Part shown: positions 8,986 to 17,398 of the stretch, piece after piece
How positions within the stretch are numbered: position 1 is the first letter of the stretch
Layout: the number at the start of each line of letters is the position of its first letter
Origin: an uncultured Glaciecola sp.
GTDB taxonomy: Bacteria; Pseudomonadota; Gammaproteobacteria; Enterobacterales; Alteromonadaceae
NCBI GenBank assembly: GCA_905479945.1
Contig: CAJQOP010000099.1
Coordinates: 1-38,436 of the forward strand
DNA length: 38,436 bases
Direction: 5' to 3'
The notes under the pieces: generated by a model
Databases searched by the model: none
What the model saw: the letters and a program-made list of their open reading frames with translations, nothing else
Told to the model about the DNA's origin: nothing
Position numbers and translations under genes: made by a program

Positions 8986-9813
8986 ATGAATAAAGAGCTT
9001 TCTGATGCGTCATATGAAAAATTCTGCCATTTTTTGCACGCGAAAAGTGGCATTCTCTTAGGCAATGCAAAACAGTATTTAGTGCGCAGCAGAATGTTGC
9101 CTATAATGCACCGCTTCGCAATCTCCGATTTAGACAGTCTTATATTACAGGTCATATCACAGCGCGACCAAATAGTAACGCAAACTGCATTAGAGGCTAT
9201 GACAACAAACGAAACCCTCTGGTTTCGGGATACCTATCCTTTTGAAATATTACGCAATACACTTTTGCCTGCTTTAGCTAAAAAGCAGAAAAAACTTAGA
9301 ATTTGGAGTGCAGCGAGCTCAACAGGGCAAGAAGCGTATTCAATTGCTATTACAATTGCTGAATTTATAAAAACAAATAGAAATGCATTTAATGCTGGCA
9401 TAGAAATTTTAGGCACCGACTTGTCTAGCGACGTTATTAAGGTCGCTAGTAGCGCCAAATATGATACTTTATCGTTGAATCGAGGCTTGAGCGCTGACTT
9501 CAAAAAACGTTATTTTACCTTAAATTCTGACCAAAGCATGACGGTTCTTCCGGAAATTATAAAGCAGGTTAGCTTTCGTCAATTTAACTTAACATCTAAT
9601 TTCTCTCCCCTTGGCAAGTTTGATATTGTTTTTTGCCGCAATGTCTTAATTTATTTCGATGCGGAAAGAAAAACCAAAATACTGCAAGATATTTCCGCTT
9701 GTTTGCAGCCGGAGGGAAGTATGCTGTTAGGTGCTTCTGAATCTTTAGCTAGTGCAAGTGCTAAATTTAAAATGATAACTCAGCCTTCAGGCCTTTATTA
9801 CCGCAAAGTCTAA
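8986..9813 (+). CDS. cheR: Chemoreceptor glutamate methyltransferase CheR
   Basis: CheR methylates glutamates of chemoreceptors using S-adenosylmethionine, for chemotactic adaptation. The 275-residue length is typical. An N-terminal helical domain (FCHFLHAKSGILLG) is followed by TTNETLWFRD, the SAM-binding loop WSAASSTGQEAYSIA and the FDIVFCRNVLIYFD motif. All of these are family hallmarks. No C-terminal receptor-docking extension or TPR is present. It is translated right after cheV, with AAGG just before the start. Confidence 0.97.
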   Translation: MNKELSDASYEKFCHFLHAKSGILLGNAKQYLVRSRMLPIMHRFAISDLDSLILQVISQRDQIVTQTALEAMTTNETLWFRDTYPFEILRNTLLPALAKKQKKLRIWSAASSTGQEAYSIAITIAEFIKTNRNAFNAGIEILGTDLSSDVIKVASSAKYDTLSLNRGLSADFKKRYFTLNSDQSMTVLPEIIKQVSFRQFNLTSNFSPLGKFDIVFCRNVLIYFDAERKTKILQDISACLQPEGSMLLGASESLASASAKFKMITQPSGLYYRKV

Positions 9814-9871
9814 GCCCTTCATCAATTCAAAGTCTCATTTTTTCGCTTTATTTTTTCTATATTTCATTATT

Positions 9872-9886
9872 TGGCACATGATTTGC
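9872..9886 (+). promoter_or_regulatory. Sigma-54 promoter of flgBCDE
   Basis: TGGCAC (9872-9877), 5 bp, TTGC (9883-9886) is an exact match to the sigma-54 -24/-12 consensus. The predicted start lies about 28 bp before flgB. This fits class III control by an FlrC-type activator in polar-flagellate gammaproteobacteria. Confidence 0.93.
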
Positions 9887-9925
9887 TGAACACTGGTAAG
9901 TAGATTTGTAATTGAGCAAAAACAC

Positions 9926-10321
9926 ATGGCCATTAATTTAGACCGATTAGTTGGATTTCACCAAAAGGCACTCTCGATAAGGAGTGAAAGAATGGAAGTG
10001 ATCTCAGGTAATTTGGCAAACGCAAATACACCAGGTTACAAAGCACGAGACATTGACTTCAATAAGGCAATGAAAAGCGCCCAATATAATCAAGGTGGTA
10101 TGGTTAAAACCCACGATAATCACCTCTCTGGTCGATCGCAATCTCAAGCAGAAATAGAATTTAGAGTTCCTGATCAAGCTGATACTGGCGATGGTAATAC
10201 GGTTGATGCGCAAGTTGAACGAAATAACTTTCTCGAGAATGGCATGCGCTATCAAGCGGGAATTATGTTGCTTACTGGAAAGATTAAAGGCATGAAAAAA
10301 GCACTAAGCGGAGGTCAATAG
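9926..10321 (+). CDS. flgB: Flagellar proximal rod protein FlgB
   Basis: FlgB is one of the proximal rod subunits in the periplasm. The 131-residue length is usual. The N-terminal region has the rod-protein pattern around EVISGNLANANTPGYKARD. The C-terminal helix (NFLENGMRYQAGIMLL) would form the coiled coil with the N-terminus. It is the first gene of the sigma-54 operon, and flgC starts 2 bp after its stop. Confidence 0.97.
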   Translation: MAINLDRLVGFHQKALSIRSERMEVISGNLANANTPGYKARDIDFNKAMKSAQYNQGGMVKTHDNHLSGRSQSQAEIEFRVPDQADTGDGNTVDAQVERNNFLENGMRYQAGIMLLTGKIKGMKKALSGGQ

Positions 10322-10323
10322 TA

Positions 10324-10746
10324 ATGAGCTTATTTAATATTATGAAAATTGCGAGCACTGGTATGGGCGCTGAGAGCGTTCGTTTAAATACCACGGCGAG
10401 TAACATAGCGAACGCTAACTCGGTTGGTAGCAGCTACGAAGAAACTTATAAAGCGCGTCATCCCGTATTTTCTGCCGCACTTGATCAAGCCAGCACAGAT
10501 ATGACCAAAGGCGCTGGCGTTAAGGTCTTGGGAATTGTTGAAAGTACTAAGCCTTTGCAAGTTGAATATGCACCCGGTAATCCATTGGCTGATGCAGAGG
10601 GTTATATTTATAAGCCTAATGTCAACATTGTTGAAGAGATGGCTGACATGTTATCAGCATCAAAAGGTTATGAAACGAATGTGCAAATTGCAGATACAAC
10701 CAAACGTATCTTCAGAAGAGTGCTTCAGTTAGGTCAAGGTCAATAG
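10324..10746 (+). CDS. flgC: Flagellar proximal rod protein FlgC
   Basis: FlgC is a proximal rod subunit, assembled with FlgB and FlgF. It has 140 residues. The N-terminal motif has the form LNTTASNIANANSVG, and the C-terminal segment has NVNIVEEMADMLSASKGYETNVQ, both diagnostic of the rod/hook family. It follows flgB almost without a gap. Confidence 0.97.
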   Translation: MSLFNIMKIASTGMGAESVRLNTTASNIANANSVGSSYEETYKARHPVFSAALDQASTDMTKGAGVKVLGIVESTKPLQVEYAPGNPLADAEGYIYKPNVNIVEEMADMLSASKGYETNVQIADTTKRIFRRVLQLGQGQ

Positions 10747-10785
10747 AGTTAAGCTAACGATGTTAGCAGTAGCGGAGATATTAAA

Positions 10786-11478
10786 GTGAATGCATTAGAA
10801 CGTAATCAAACAGGTTTTAACACTGACCTCTATTGGCAAGACGAGCCGGTTAAGGTTTCAGACGGAACCGAACAAACACTTAAGCAAGAAGACTTTTTTG
10901 CTTTGTTAACAGAGCAACTTGCTAATCAAGACCCTACTAAGCCAGTAAACAATGATCAGTTGGTGGCACAAATGACTTCGTTTACAACGGCTGACGGTAT
11001 TTCGCAGTTAAATGAAAAATTCGGTAACTTTGCATCATCAATGACTTCGAACCAAGCATTACAGGCGTCGAGTCTCATAGGGCAAGACGTGCTAGTAACC
11101 GGTAATATCGGTCATATTGCAGAGCTTGGTCAAGGTGTAACAGGTGTAATAATTAATGAGCAAACGTCACAAAATACCAAGATAGCTATTCAAAATAGCC
11201 AAGGTGAAGTAGTTCGAACCATGGATGTTGGAACACTTGCCGCTGGCAACGCGCAGTTTAATTGGGACGGTACTGACCAAAACGGCAATCCATTGCCACC
11301 CGGTGATTACGCAGTTCAAGTTCAAGGTGATGTGTTTGGAGCCCCAACATCTTTGCCAACAGCAATAAATCGACATGTTGATAGCGTGAGCCTTGCCGGC
11401 TCTAGTCAAGGTGTTGTTCTTAATTTAGAGGGTGACGTTAGCATAAAGCTAGATGACGTTATCCAAATCGGTCGATAA
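10786..11478 (+). CDS. flgD: Hook-capping (hook assembly scaffold) protein FlgD
   Basis: FlgD caps the growing hook and is needed for FlgE polymerisation. The start is GTG 10786, supported by GGAG at 10774-10777. The N-terminal export/cap region has QEDFFALLTEQLANQDPTKP and NDQLVAQMTSFTTADG. The C-terminal half is the FlgD Ig-like/Tudor part, with WDGTDQNGNPLPPGDYAVQV. The 230-residue length is normal. Confidence 0.96.
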   Translation: MNALERNQTGFNTDLYWQDEPVKVSDGTEQTLKQEDFFALLTEQLANQDPTKPVNNDQLVAQMTSFTTADGISQLNEKFGNFASSMTSNQALQASSLIGQDVLVTGNIGHIAELGQGVTGVIINEQTSQNTKIAIQNSQGEVVRTMDVGTLAAGNAQFNWDGTDQNGNPLPPGDYAVQVQGDVFGAPTSLPTAINRHVDSVSLAGSSQGVVLNLEGDVSIKLDDVIQIGR

Positions 11479-11493
11479 TAGGAGTTTTTCCCC

Positions 11494-12879
11494 ATGTCAT
11501 TTAATATCGCATTAAGCGGAGTCTCAGCGGCGCAAAAAGACTTAGATACAACAGCTAACAATATTGCAAACGTGAATACTGTTGGTTTTAAAGAGTCTCG
11601 TGCAGAGTTTGGTGACGTTTACGCAGCGTCTTTGTTAGCATCAGGTAAAACCAAAGTAGGTGACGGTGCCTTAACTCAGGAAGTTGCTCAACAGTTTTCT
11701 CAGGGTAGTTTGAGTTTTACCAACAATTCTTTAGATTTGGCAATAACGGGTAATGGTTTTTTTGCAACCGTACCAGAAATAACCTCGCGTGATTTCTCTT
11801 TTACTCGAGCGGGCCAATTCAAATTAGATTCAAACAATTTTGTAGTTAATTCGTCTGGTAATAATCTATTGGGTTTTCCGGTTAATGCTGACGGAACTTC
11901 AGCGTCAGTTGCTTTGAGTACAACTGTACCAGTGCGAATTCCTGATTCGTCAGGTTCGCCGACAAAAACCAGCGAAGTTGATGTTAGATTCAATTTACCC
12001 GCTGGCGATCAAGGTAAAACACCAGCCGATTTCGACCCGACTGACCCCTTAACTTATAACGCGGCCACGTCGGTTACGATTTATGATTCATTAGGCGATA
12101 GCCACGTGATGACGTATTACTTTATAAAGGATAACGATCCTGCTGTTGTAAATGAATGGTATGTGGCAACAGCTGTGGATGATCAACTAGTCGATGCAAC
12201 AAACTCTGATGGCTCTAATTCAGACCCAGCTACAGCGGTTAACTCGATGGGAACTAACACAGGTAACGGAGTTACAGCAGCCAAACTTCGATTTAGTGAA
12301 GGTGGTGACTTTATTGATATTGAATCTGCTGATGGTTTAGCACAACTAGATTCTAGATTTAGCACTGAAGCTTTGGGTCCTACGATTTTAAGTAATGGTT
12401 CAGATCCAACGCAACAAATCGCGATTGATTTCAACTTGGATAGAAATAACGCTACGCCAAACGAGCCTACGCAATTTGCATCTGCATTTGAAGTAACATC
12501 GCTTGAGCAGGATGGTTTGCCGGTAGGTCGTTTGACGGGCATAGATATTGGCCCAGACGGTTTGGTTCGTGCTACTTTTTCTAACGGTACGTCTGAACCA
12601 ATAGTGAGAGTTGCATTAGCTCGTTTTTCTAACGAACAAGGTTTAACCCAGCAAAGTGGTACAGCATGGAAAGAGAGTATTCTCTCTGGCGAAGCACTAG
12701 CGGGTGAGGCAACAACAGGAACCTATGGCGACATTAATTCGTCAGCCCTAGAGCAAGCAAACGTTAACTTAACCACTGAGCTCATCGACATGATCATCGC
12801 TCAGCGGAACTTCCAGGCTAACTCAAGAGCGCTGGAAGTAAACAACCAGCTTAACCAAACAATCTTGAACATCAGATAA
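11494..12879 (+). CDS. flgE: Flagellar hook protein FlgE
   Basis: FlgE is the hook subunit, joining rod and filament as a universal joint. The 461-residue protein has the N-terminal rod/hook motif (DTTANNIANVNTVGFKES). Its middle hook domains are rich in Ser/Thr/Asp, with an SVTIYDSLGDSH-type stretch. The C-terminal motif is LEQANVNLTTELIDMIIAQ. AGGAG lies at the proper distance before ATG 11494. A strong terminator closes this first sigma-54 transcript, so high hook expression is isolated from flgF onward. Confidence 0.97.
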   Translation: MSFNIALSGVSAAQKDLDTTANNIANVNTVGFKESRAEFGDVYAASLLASGKTKVGDGALTQEVAQQFSQGSLSFTNNSLDLAITGNGFFATVPEITSRDFSFTRAGQFKLDSNNFVVNSSGNNLLGFPVNADGTSASVALSTTVPVRIPDSSGSPTKTSEVDVRFNLPAGDQGKTPADFDPTDPLTYNAATSVTIYDSLGDSHVMTYYFIKDNDPAVVNEWYVATAVDDQLVDATNSDGSNSDPATAVNSMGTNTGNGVTAAKLRFSEGGDFIDIESADGLAQLDSRFSTEALGPTILSNGSDPTQQIAIDFNLDRNNATPNEPTQFASAFEVTSLEQDGLPVGRLTGIDIGPDGLVRATFSNGTSEPIVRVALARFSNEQGLTQQSGTAWKESILSGEALAGEATTGTYGDINSSALEQANVNLTTELIDMIIAQRNFQANSRALEVNNQLNQTILNIR

Positions 12880-12893
12880 CGACACAACAAAAT

Positions 12894-12921
12894 AAAAAAG
12901 CCGACGAAAGTCGGCTTTTTT
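12894..12921 (+). terminator. Intrinsic terminator after flgE
   Basis: AAAAAAGCCGAC (12894-12905) and GTCGGCTTTTTT (12910-12921) pair around a GAAA tetraloop. The GC core followed by six T makes it a strong terminator. The leading A-run makes it potentially active in both directions. Confidence 0.95.
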
Positions 12922-12959
12922 ATTTGCATTAGAGAGTCTGTTTATCCTGCCGCACCACT

Positions 12960-12974
12960 TGGCATTGTCCTTGC
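12960..12974 (+). promoter_or_regulatory. Sigma-54 promoter of flgF-flgL
   Basis: TGGCAT (12960-12965), 5 bp, TTGC (12971-12974, followed by AA) matches the sigma-54 consensus in sequence and spacing. It sits between the flgE terminator and flgF. The second half of the rod/ring/junction genes therefore has its own promoter. Confidence 0.9.
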
Positions 12975-13023
12975 AAACACATTTGTATTCAGATCTATTT
13001 ATGTCAAAAAAGAGTCGAATTCC

Positions 13024-13767
13024 ATGGATAAAATGCTCTATATCGCCGCAAGTGGTGCCAAGCAAGACCTCATTGCTACTGCCGTGCGCGCCAACAATTT
13101 GGCTAATGCACAAACCAATGGTTTCAAAGCACAGTTAGAACAAGCGCGCGCAATGCCAGTATACGGCGAAGGTTTGCCGAGTCGCGTGTTTAGTATGACC
13201 GAAAGTCCAACTAACAACTATGATAGCGGCCCGCTAATTACTACTGGTCGTCCGCTTGACGTCGCAGTGCAGGGTGATGGTTGGTTTTCCGTGCAAACTC
13301 CAGACGGCGAAGAGGCCTATACCCGCAGTGGTAGTCTGACCATGACAGTTGATGGCGCATTACAAGATTCAAAAGGAAATTTGGTGATCGGCGAGAACGG
13401 TCCACTGTTTTTACCGGTTCCCGTAAGCAACGTTACTGTTGGCAATGACGGCCGTATTTCTGCTCGATTGCAAGGTGCGCCTGAAAGTCAAATTGATGAA
13501 GTAGGTCGACTTAAAATGGTTAACCCGCCCATAGATACAATGAAGCGTCGTACCGATGGCTTGTTTGACCTTAAAGATGGCGGCATAGCACCGCAAGATA
13601 TTAACGTCGGGGTCGGTGCTGGCATGCTTGAAGGTTCCAACGTAAACGCAGTTGAAGAGATGGTAAGTATGATCAGCTTGCAGCGTCACTATGAGATGCA
13701 AGTCAAATTAATGAAGAAAGCGGATCAGATGGTAACCAGTTCAAATACCTTACTAAGAATACTTTAG
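13024..13767 (+). CDS. flgF: Flagellar proximal rod protein FlgF
   Basis: FlgF is a rod subunit between the proximal and distal rod. It has 247 residues. The N-terminus has ARANNLANAQTNGFKAQ, the middle has LDVAVQGDGWFSVQTPDGEEAYTR (quoted in part across the motif) and the C-terminus has EGSNVNAVEEMVSMISLQ. All are diagnostic of the FlgF/FlgG group, and the shorter length and the position before flgG identify FlgF. A hairpin spans its stop codon. Confidence 0.95.
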   Translation: MDKMLYIAASGAKQDLIATAVRANNLANAQTNGFKAQLEQARAMPVYGEGLPSRVFSMTESPTNNYDSGPLITTGRPLDVAVQGDGWFSVQTPDGEEAYTRSGSLTMTVDGALQDSKGNLVIGENGPLFLPVPVSNVTVGNDGRISARLQGAPESQIDEVGRLKMVNPPIDTMKRRTDGLFDLKDGGIAPQDINVGVGAGMLEGSNVNAVEEMVSMISLQRHYEMQVKLMKKADQMVTSSNTLLRIL

Positions 13768-13806
13768 TAAGTTAATAAATTAGTTAATAAGCGAAAGATT
13801 TTTCGC
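13749..13806 (+). repeat. Two tandem hairpins between flgF and flgG
   Basis: The first hairpin, CTTACTAA (13749-13756) with TTAGTAAG (13764-13771), spans the flgF stop codon. The second, GCGAAA (13791-13796) with TTTCGC (13801-13806), ends one base before the flgG ribosome site GGAGG (13807-13811). They may set relative translation or mRNA decay of the two rod proteins. Neither is followed by a T-run that would make it a terminator. Confidence 0.5.
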
Positions 13807-13816
13807 GGAGGTTTTT

Positions 13817-14605
13817 ATGCACCCAGCATTATGGATAGCTAAAACAGGTTTAGATGCAGCACAAACTGATGTATCTGTTGTATCGAATAACTTGGCGAAC
13901 GCCAGTACCATTGGTTTCAAAAAAGACCGTGCGGTTTTTGAAGATTTGCTTTATCAAAACATTAACCAACCCGGTGGCCGCTCATCGGCAGACACTGAGC
14001 TACCATCTGGCTTAATGCTTGGTGCAGGTTCAAAAGTAGTCGCTACGCAAAAGGCACATACTCAAGGTAATTTATTAACCACTGAAAATGCCTTAGATCT
14101 TTCGATTCAAGGTCGTGGTTTTTTCGAAATTCAACAACCTGACGGATCATTGGCATACACCCGCAACGGTCAATTTACTTTGAATGATCAGGGTAATATT
14201 GTCACGCCGGGGGCAGGTTTTGTGCTTCAACCCGTTATAACGCTGCCGCAAGATGCACAGCAAGTGACTATTTCACAGGACGGCGAAGTTTCAGCGCAAT
14301 TGCGTGGTCAAGCTGCACCTCAAGTATTAGGCCAACTTAACTTAGCCGATTTTATCAATCCTGTTGGCTTACAGCCTATTGGTCAGAATTTGTATGTAGA
14401 AACCGCAGTTTCGGGGGCTCCTGTGCAAGGTGTTCCAGGGCTTGAAGGTTTGGGTGCAATATCACAAGGCACACTTGAAACATCAAACGTGAATGTGACT
14501 GAAGAGTTGGTGAATTTGATTGAGAGTCAACGCTTGTATGAAATGAACTCCAAAGTAATTTCGTCAGTTGACCAAATGCTTGGTCAAGTTATTCAACAGC
14601 TGTAG
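13817..14605 (+). CDS. flgG: Flagellar distal rod protein FlgG
   Basis: FlgG forms the distal rod that crosses the P- and L-rings. The 262-residue length is standard. The N-terminus has SVVSNNLANASTIGFKKDRA, followed by GLMLGAGSKVVATQKAHTQG, typical for FlgG. The C-terminus has ETSNVNVTEELVNLIESQ. A strong GGAGG ribosome site sits 5 nt before ATG 13817. flgH begins 10 bp after its stop. Confidence 0.97.
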   Translation: MHPALWIAKTGLDAAQTDVSVVSNNLANASTIGFKKDRAVFEDLLYQNINQPGGRSSADTELPSGLMLGAGSKVVATQKAHTQGNLLTTENALDLSIQGRGFFEIQQPDGSLAYTRNGQFTLNDQGNIVTPGAGFVLQPVITLPQDAQQVTISQDGEVSAQLRGQAAPQVLGQLNLADFINPVGLQPIGQNLYVETAVSGAPVQGVPGLEGLGAISQGTLETSNVNVTEELVNLIESQRLYEMNSKVISSVDQMLGQVIQQL

Positions 14606-14615
14606 GAATACGTTT

Positions 14616-15323
14616 ATGAGATTCTTTTCATCACACGCTCTAAAAATTATCGCTCTTAGCGTCTTTGTGGTTAGTGCTTTAACAGGTTGCCAGTCAACTG
14701 CCATTCAGCCAGTAACAGCGAATGACCCATATTATGCGCCGGCTGTGCCGACCATGGCGCGAGACGAAATAATTGAAGACGGTAGTTTGTTTACCAAAGG
14801 CATGGTTAATAGTTTGTATTCTGATGTGAAGGCACGTCGCGTCGGCGATATTATTACTGTGCAATTGAGCGAAAATACAAATGCCTCAAAGTCAGCGGGC
14901 ACCACATCAAGCCGTGAATCAACTGTCGACGTAAATCCAATTATTGGCTTGGGTGGCAATGCGATAAACATTGGCAAGCAAAGCGTTCAACTTGGCGTTG
15001 ATTCGAGCAACGATTTTAGTGGCGATGCCCAAGCAAATCAGAGCAACAGCCTTACTGGCAATATTTCAGTGACGGTAGTTGAAGTGCTGCCTAATCAGAA
15101 CTTAATTATTCGTGGCGAAAAGTGGCTAACTCTAAATAACGGTGACGAGTATATTCGATTGACCGGGGTTATTCGATCTGCTGACATTTCTCCAACAAAC
15201 GAAATTAAATCAACCAAAATAGCCAATGCTCGCATTCAATATAGCGGCAAAGGCTCTTTCGCTAAAGCACAAGAAAAAGGTTGGTTAACTGAATTTTTCT
15301 CGTCCACTTGGTGGCCACTCTAG
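14616..15323 (+). CDS. flgH: Flagellar L-ring lipoprotein FlgH
   Basis: FlgH forms the outer-membrane L-ring, the bushing for the rod. I use ATG 14616, which follows AGGA (14604-14607) and gives a lipoprotein signal with lipobox LTGC and acylated Cys25. An open frame extends upstream into flgG but would bury the signal. The mature part has SLYSDVKARRVGDIITVQL, VLPNQNLIIRGEKWLTLN and the terminal region near KGSFAKAQEKGWL, as in FlgH. The 235-residue length is normal. Confidence 0.96.
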   Translation: MRFFSSHALKIIALSVFVVSALTGCQSTAIQPVTANDPYYAPAVPTMARDEIIEDGSLFTKGMVNSLYSDVKARRVGDIITVQLSENTNASKSAGTTSSRESTVDVNPIIGLGGNAINIGKQSVQLGVDSSNDFSGDAQANQSNSLTGNISVTVVEVLPNQNLIIRGEKWLTLNNGDEYIRLTGVIRSADISPTNEIKSTKIANARIQYSGKGSFAKAQEKGWLTEFFSSTWWPL

Positions 15324-15332
15324 GATTATATG

Positions 15333-16445
15333 ATGAAGTTATTTACTGTTTTTCTCGTATTAAGTTTGCTGTTATCGCCGTTTCAATTGCAAGCGCAGCG
15401 GATCAAAGATTTGGCCACTATACAAGGTGTTCGTGATAACCAGCTAGTAGGTTATGGCTTAGTTGTAGGCTTGCCAGGAACCGGTGAAACGAGTCCTTTT
15501 ACCGAGCAAAGTTTTAGAACTATGCTGGCTAACTTCGGTATTTCATTAGACGCTAATGTTAAACCAAAAATTAAAAATGTTGCGGCGGTTGCAATACATG
15601 CGACTCTTCCTGCTTTTAGAAAACCGGGTCAAACCATTGACGTCACAGTGTCTTCAGTTGGAGAGGCGTCGAGTCTAAATGGCGGCACATTACTGCGCAC
15701 ATTTTTACGCGGCTTAGACGGTGAAATTTATGCTGTAGCACAAGGTAGCTTGGTGGTTAGTGGTTTTGGTGCGCAAGGTAACGACGGCTCCAGAATAGTG
15801 TCCAATACGCCAACTGTAGGTCGCATTGCAAACGGCGCTGTTGTTGAAAGAGCTGTGCCATCAGGTTTGATGCAAAACGATTATTTAACATTGAATTTAA
15901 ACACACCGGATTTCAGTACGGCTCAGGCTTTAGCTAATATTATTAACAGCCGTTTGGGTGGTGATGTTAAAAAAGGCACAGCGATAGCTACGCTTTTGGA
16001 TGCAGCCTCAGTTAAAGTTATGGCACCTCGAGACCAAAGCCAACGAGTGAGCTTTTTAGCTACCATTGAAAACTTTGTATTTCAGCCCGCTACAGCGCCA
16101 GCTCGAGTTGTTATAAATAGTCGAACAGGCACGATAGTGATTGGGCAAGACGTTAAGTTGCTGCCCGCTGCAATTACGCACGGTGGCCTAACTGTAACAA
16201 TTTCAGAAAACCTACAGGTTGATCAACCTAATGCCTTAGCTAATGGCAACACTGTCATTACGCCGCAATCTATAGTTGACGTGCAACTAGATGATAGTCG
16301 AATGTTTTTATTCGATCCAGGCGTAAGCTTGGAAGAATTGGTTAGAGCAGTGAATGAAATAGGCGCCGCGCCAGGTGATTTGATGGCCATTCTTGAAGCA
16401 TTGCGTCAAGCCGGCGCACTTCAGGGCGAATTGGTGATCATCTAA
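15333..16445 (+). CDS. flgI: Flagellar P-ring protein FlgI
   Basis: FlgI forms the P-ring in the peptidoglycan layer, assembled with FlgA. Two consecutive ATGs occur. The second (15333) sits 7 nt after AGGA and is the better start. A signal peptide (hydrophobic [11 protein letters not shown]) is followed by the canonical mature start [20 protein letters not shown]. The family motifs [16 protein letters not shown] and the C-terminal [27 protein letters not shown] region are all present. The stop overlaps the flgJ start by one base. Confidence 0.97.
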   Translation: MKLFTVFLVLSLLLSPFQLQAQRIKDLATIQGVRDNQLVGYGLVVGLPGTGETSPFTEQSFRTMLANFGISLDANVKPKIKNVAAVAIHATLPAFRKPGQTIDVTVSSVGEASSLNGGTLLRTFLRGLDGEIYAVAQGSLVVSGFGAQGNDGSRIVSNTPTVGRIANGAVVERAVPSGLMQNDYLTLNLNTPDFSTAQALANIINSRLGGDVKKGTAIATLLDAASVKVMAPRDQSQRVSFLATIENFVFQPATAPARVVINSRTGTIVIGQDVKLLPAAITHGGLTVTISENLQVDQPNALANGNTVITPQSIVDVQLDDSRMFLFDPGVSLEELVRAVNEIGAAPGDLMAILEALRQAGALQGELVII

Positions 16446-17398
16446 TGGATTTAACTTCGGCAACTAAAAGCCAACTTGAAATGTCGCGCAACTACCATGA
16501 TATGGGTGGTGTTAATAAGCTGCGGGAAGCAGCGCTATCTGGTGACGAGGGTGCGTTAGAAGAGGCGGCAAAACAATTTGAAGCGATATTTGTGCAAATG
16601 ATGCTTAAGTCGATGCGAAAAGCACAAGATGCACTTGCGGATAAAGATAGTCCTTTTAGCACGGAGCAAGTGAAATTTTATCGTGAGATGCATGATAAGC
16701 AATTGGCAACAGACTTAAGTGCGAACGGCAGCATTGGCCTGGCTGAAGTTATTATGCAGCAAATGAGCCCGGGCGCTAGCGTAATGCCAGGGAGCGCAGT
16801 GAGAACTGATGGCAATCTATCAGTTTTAAATAGGCACAATGTTGCCGCTGTTCAAAATGCGCAAGACTCAGTACTAGGAAAAAACTATGAAAACGTCAAG
16901 TCTGGTGCATTCAAAGAAGCTGCATTTTCCTCCCCACAAGAATTTGTAGAAGTTCTATATCCACATGCAGTTGAAGCAGCTAAGACTCTGAATATTGATC
17001 CCAAAGCAATGATTGCCCAAGCGGCATTAGAAACCGGTTGGGGTAAAAGCTTAATTCATAAAAATGACGGCGAAAACAGCCATAATTTATTTGGTATCAA
17101 AGCTGATAAGCGCTGGGACGGTGAAAAAGCGACGGTGGATACGCTTGAGTTTGTTAACAATATGCCGGAAAAACAACAGGCATCTTTTAGAAGCTATGGC
17201 TCATTTAGTGATTCTATGGAAGATTATGTCGACTTTGTTAAGTCAAACCCTCGTTATGAACAAGCTATTGGTAAAACTGAAACGCCCAAAGAGTACTTTG
17301 ATGCACTGCAACAAGCGGGTTATGCGACCGATCCCAATTATTCTGAAAAAGTGATGTCAGTGCTCAATGGCAACATTCTAGGTGAATTATTACCATGA
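16445..17398 (+). CDS. flgJ: Rod-cap / peptidoglycan hydrolase FlgJ
   Basis: FlgJ caps the growing rod and opens the peptidoglycan for it. Residues ~35-100 form the rod-binding domain (AAKQFEAIFVQMMLKSMRKA). Residues ~160-315 form a glucosaminidase-type domain with the probable catalytic Glu196 in AALETGWGKS and NLFGIKA downstream. The two-domain architecture is typical of gammaproteobacteria, and the 317-residue length is normal. Its ATG overlaps the flgI stop, and its end overlaps flgK by 4 bp (ATGA), implying coupled translation. Confidence 0.96.
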   Translation: MDLTSATKSQLEMSRNYHDMGGVNKLREAALSGDEGALEEAAKQFEAIFVQMMLKSMRKAQDALADKDSPFSTEQVKFYREMHDKQLATDLSANGSIGLAEVIMQQMSPGASVMPGSAVRTDGNLSVLNRHNVAAVQNAQDSVLGKNYENVKSGAFKEAAFSSPQEFVEVLYPHAVEAAKTLNIDPKAMIAQAALETGWGKSLIHKNDGENSHNLFGIKADKRWDGEKATVDTLEFVNNMPEKQQASFRSYGSFSDSMEDYVDFVKSNPRYEQAIGKTETPKEYFDALQQAGYATDPNYSEKVMSVLNGNILGELLP

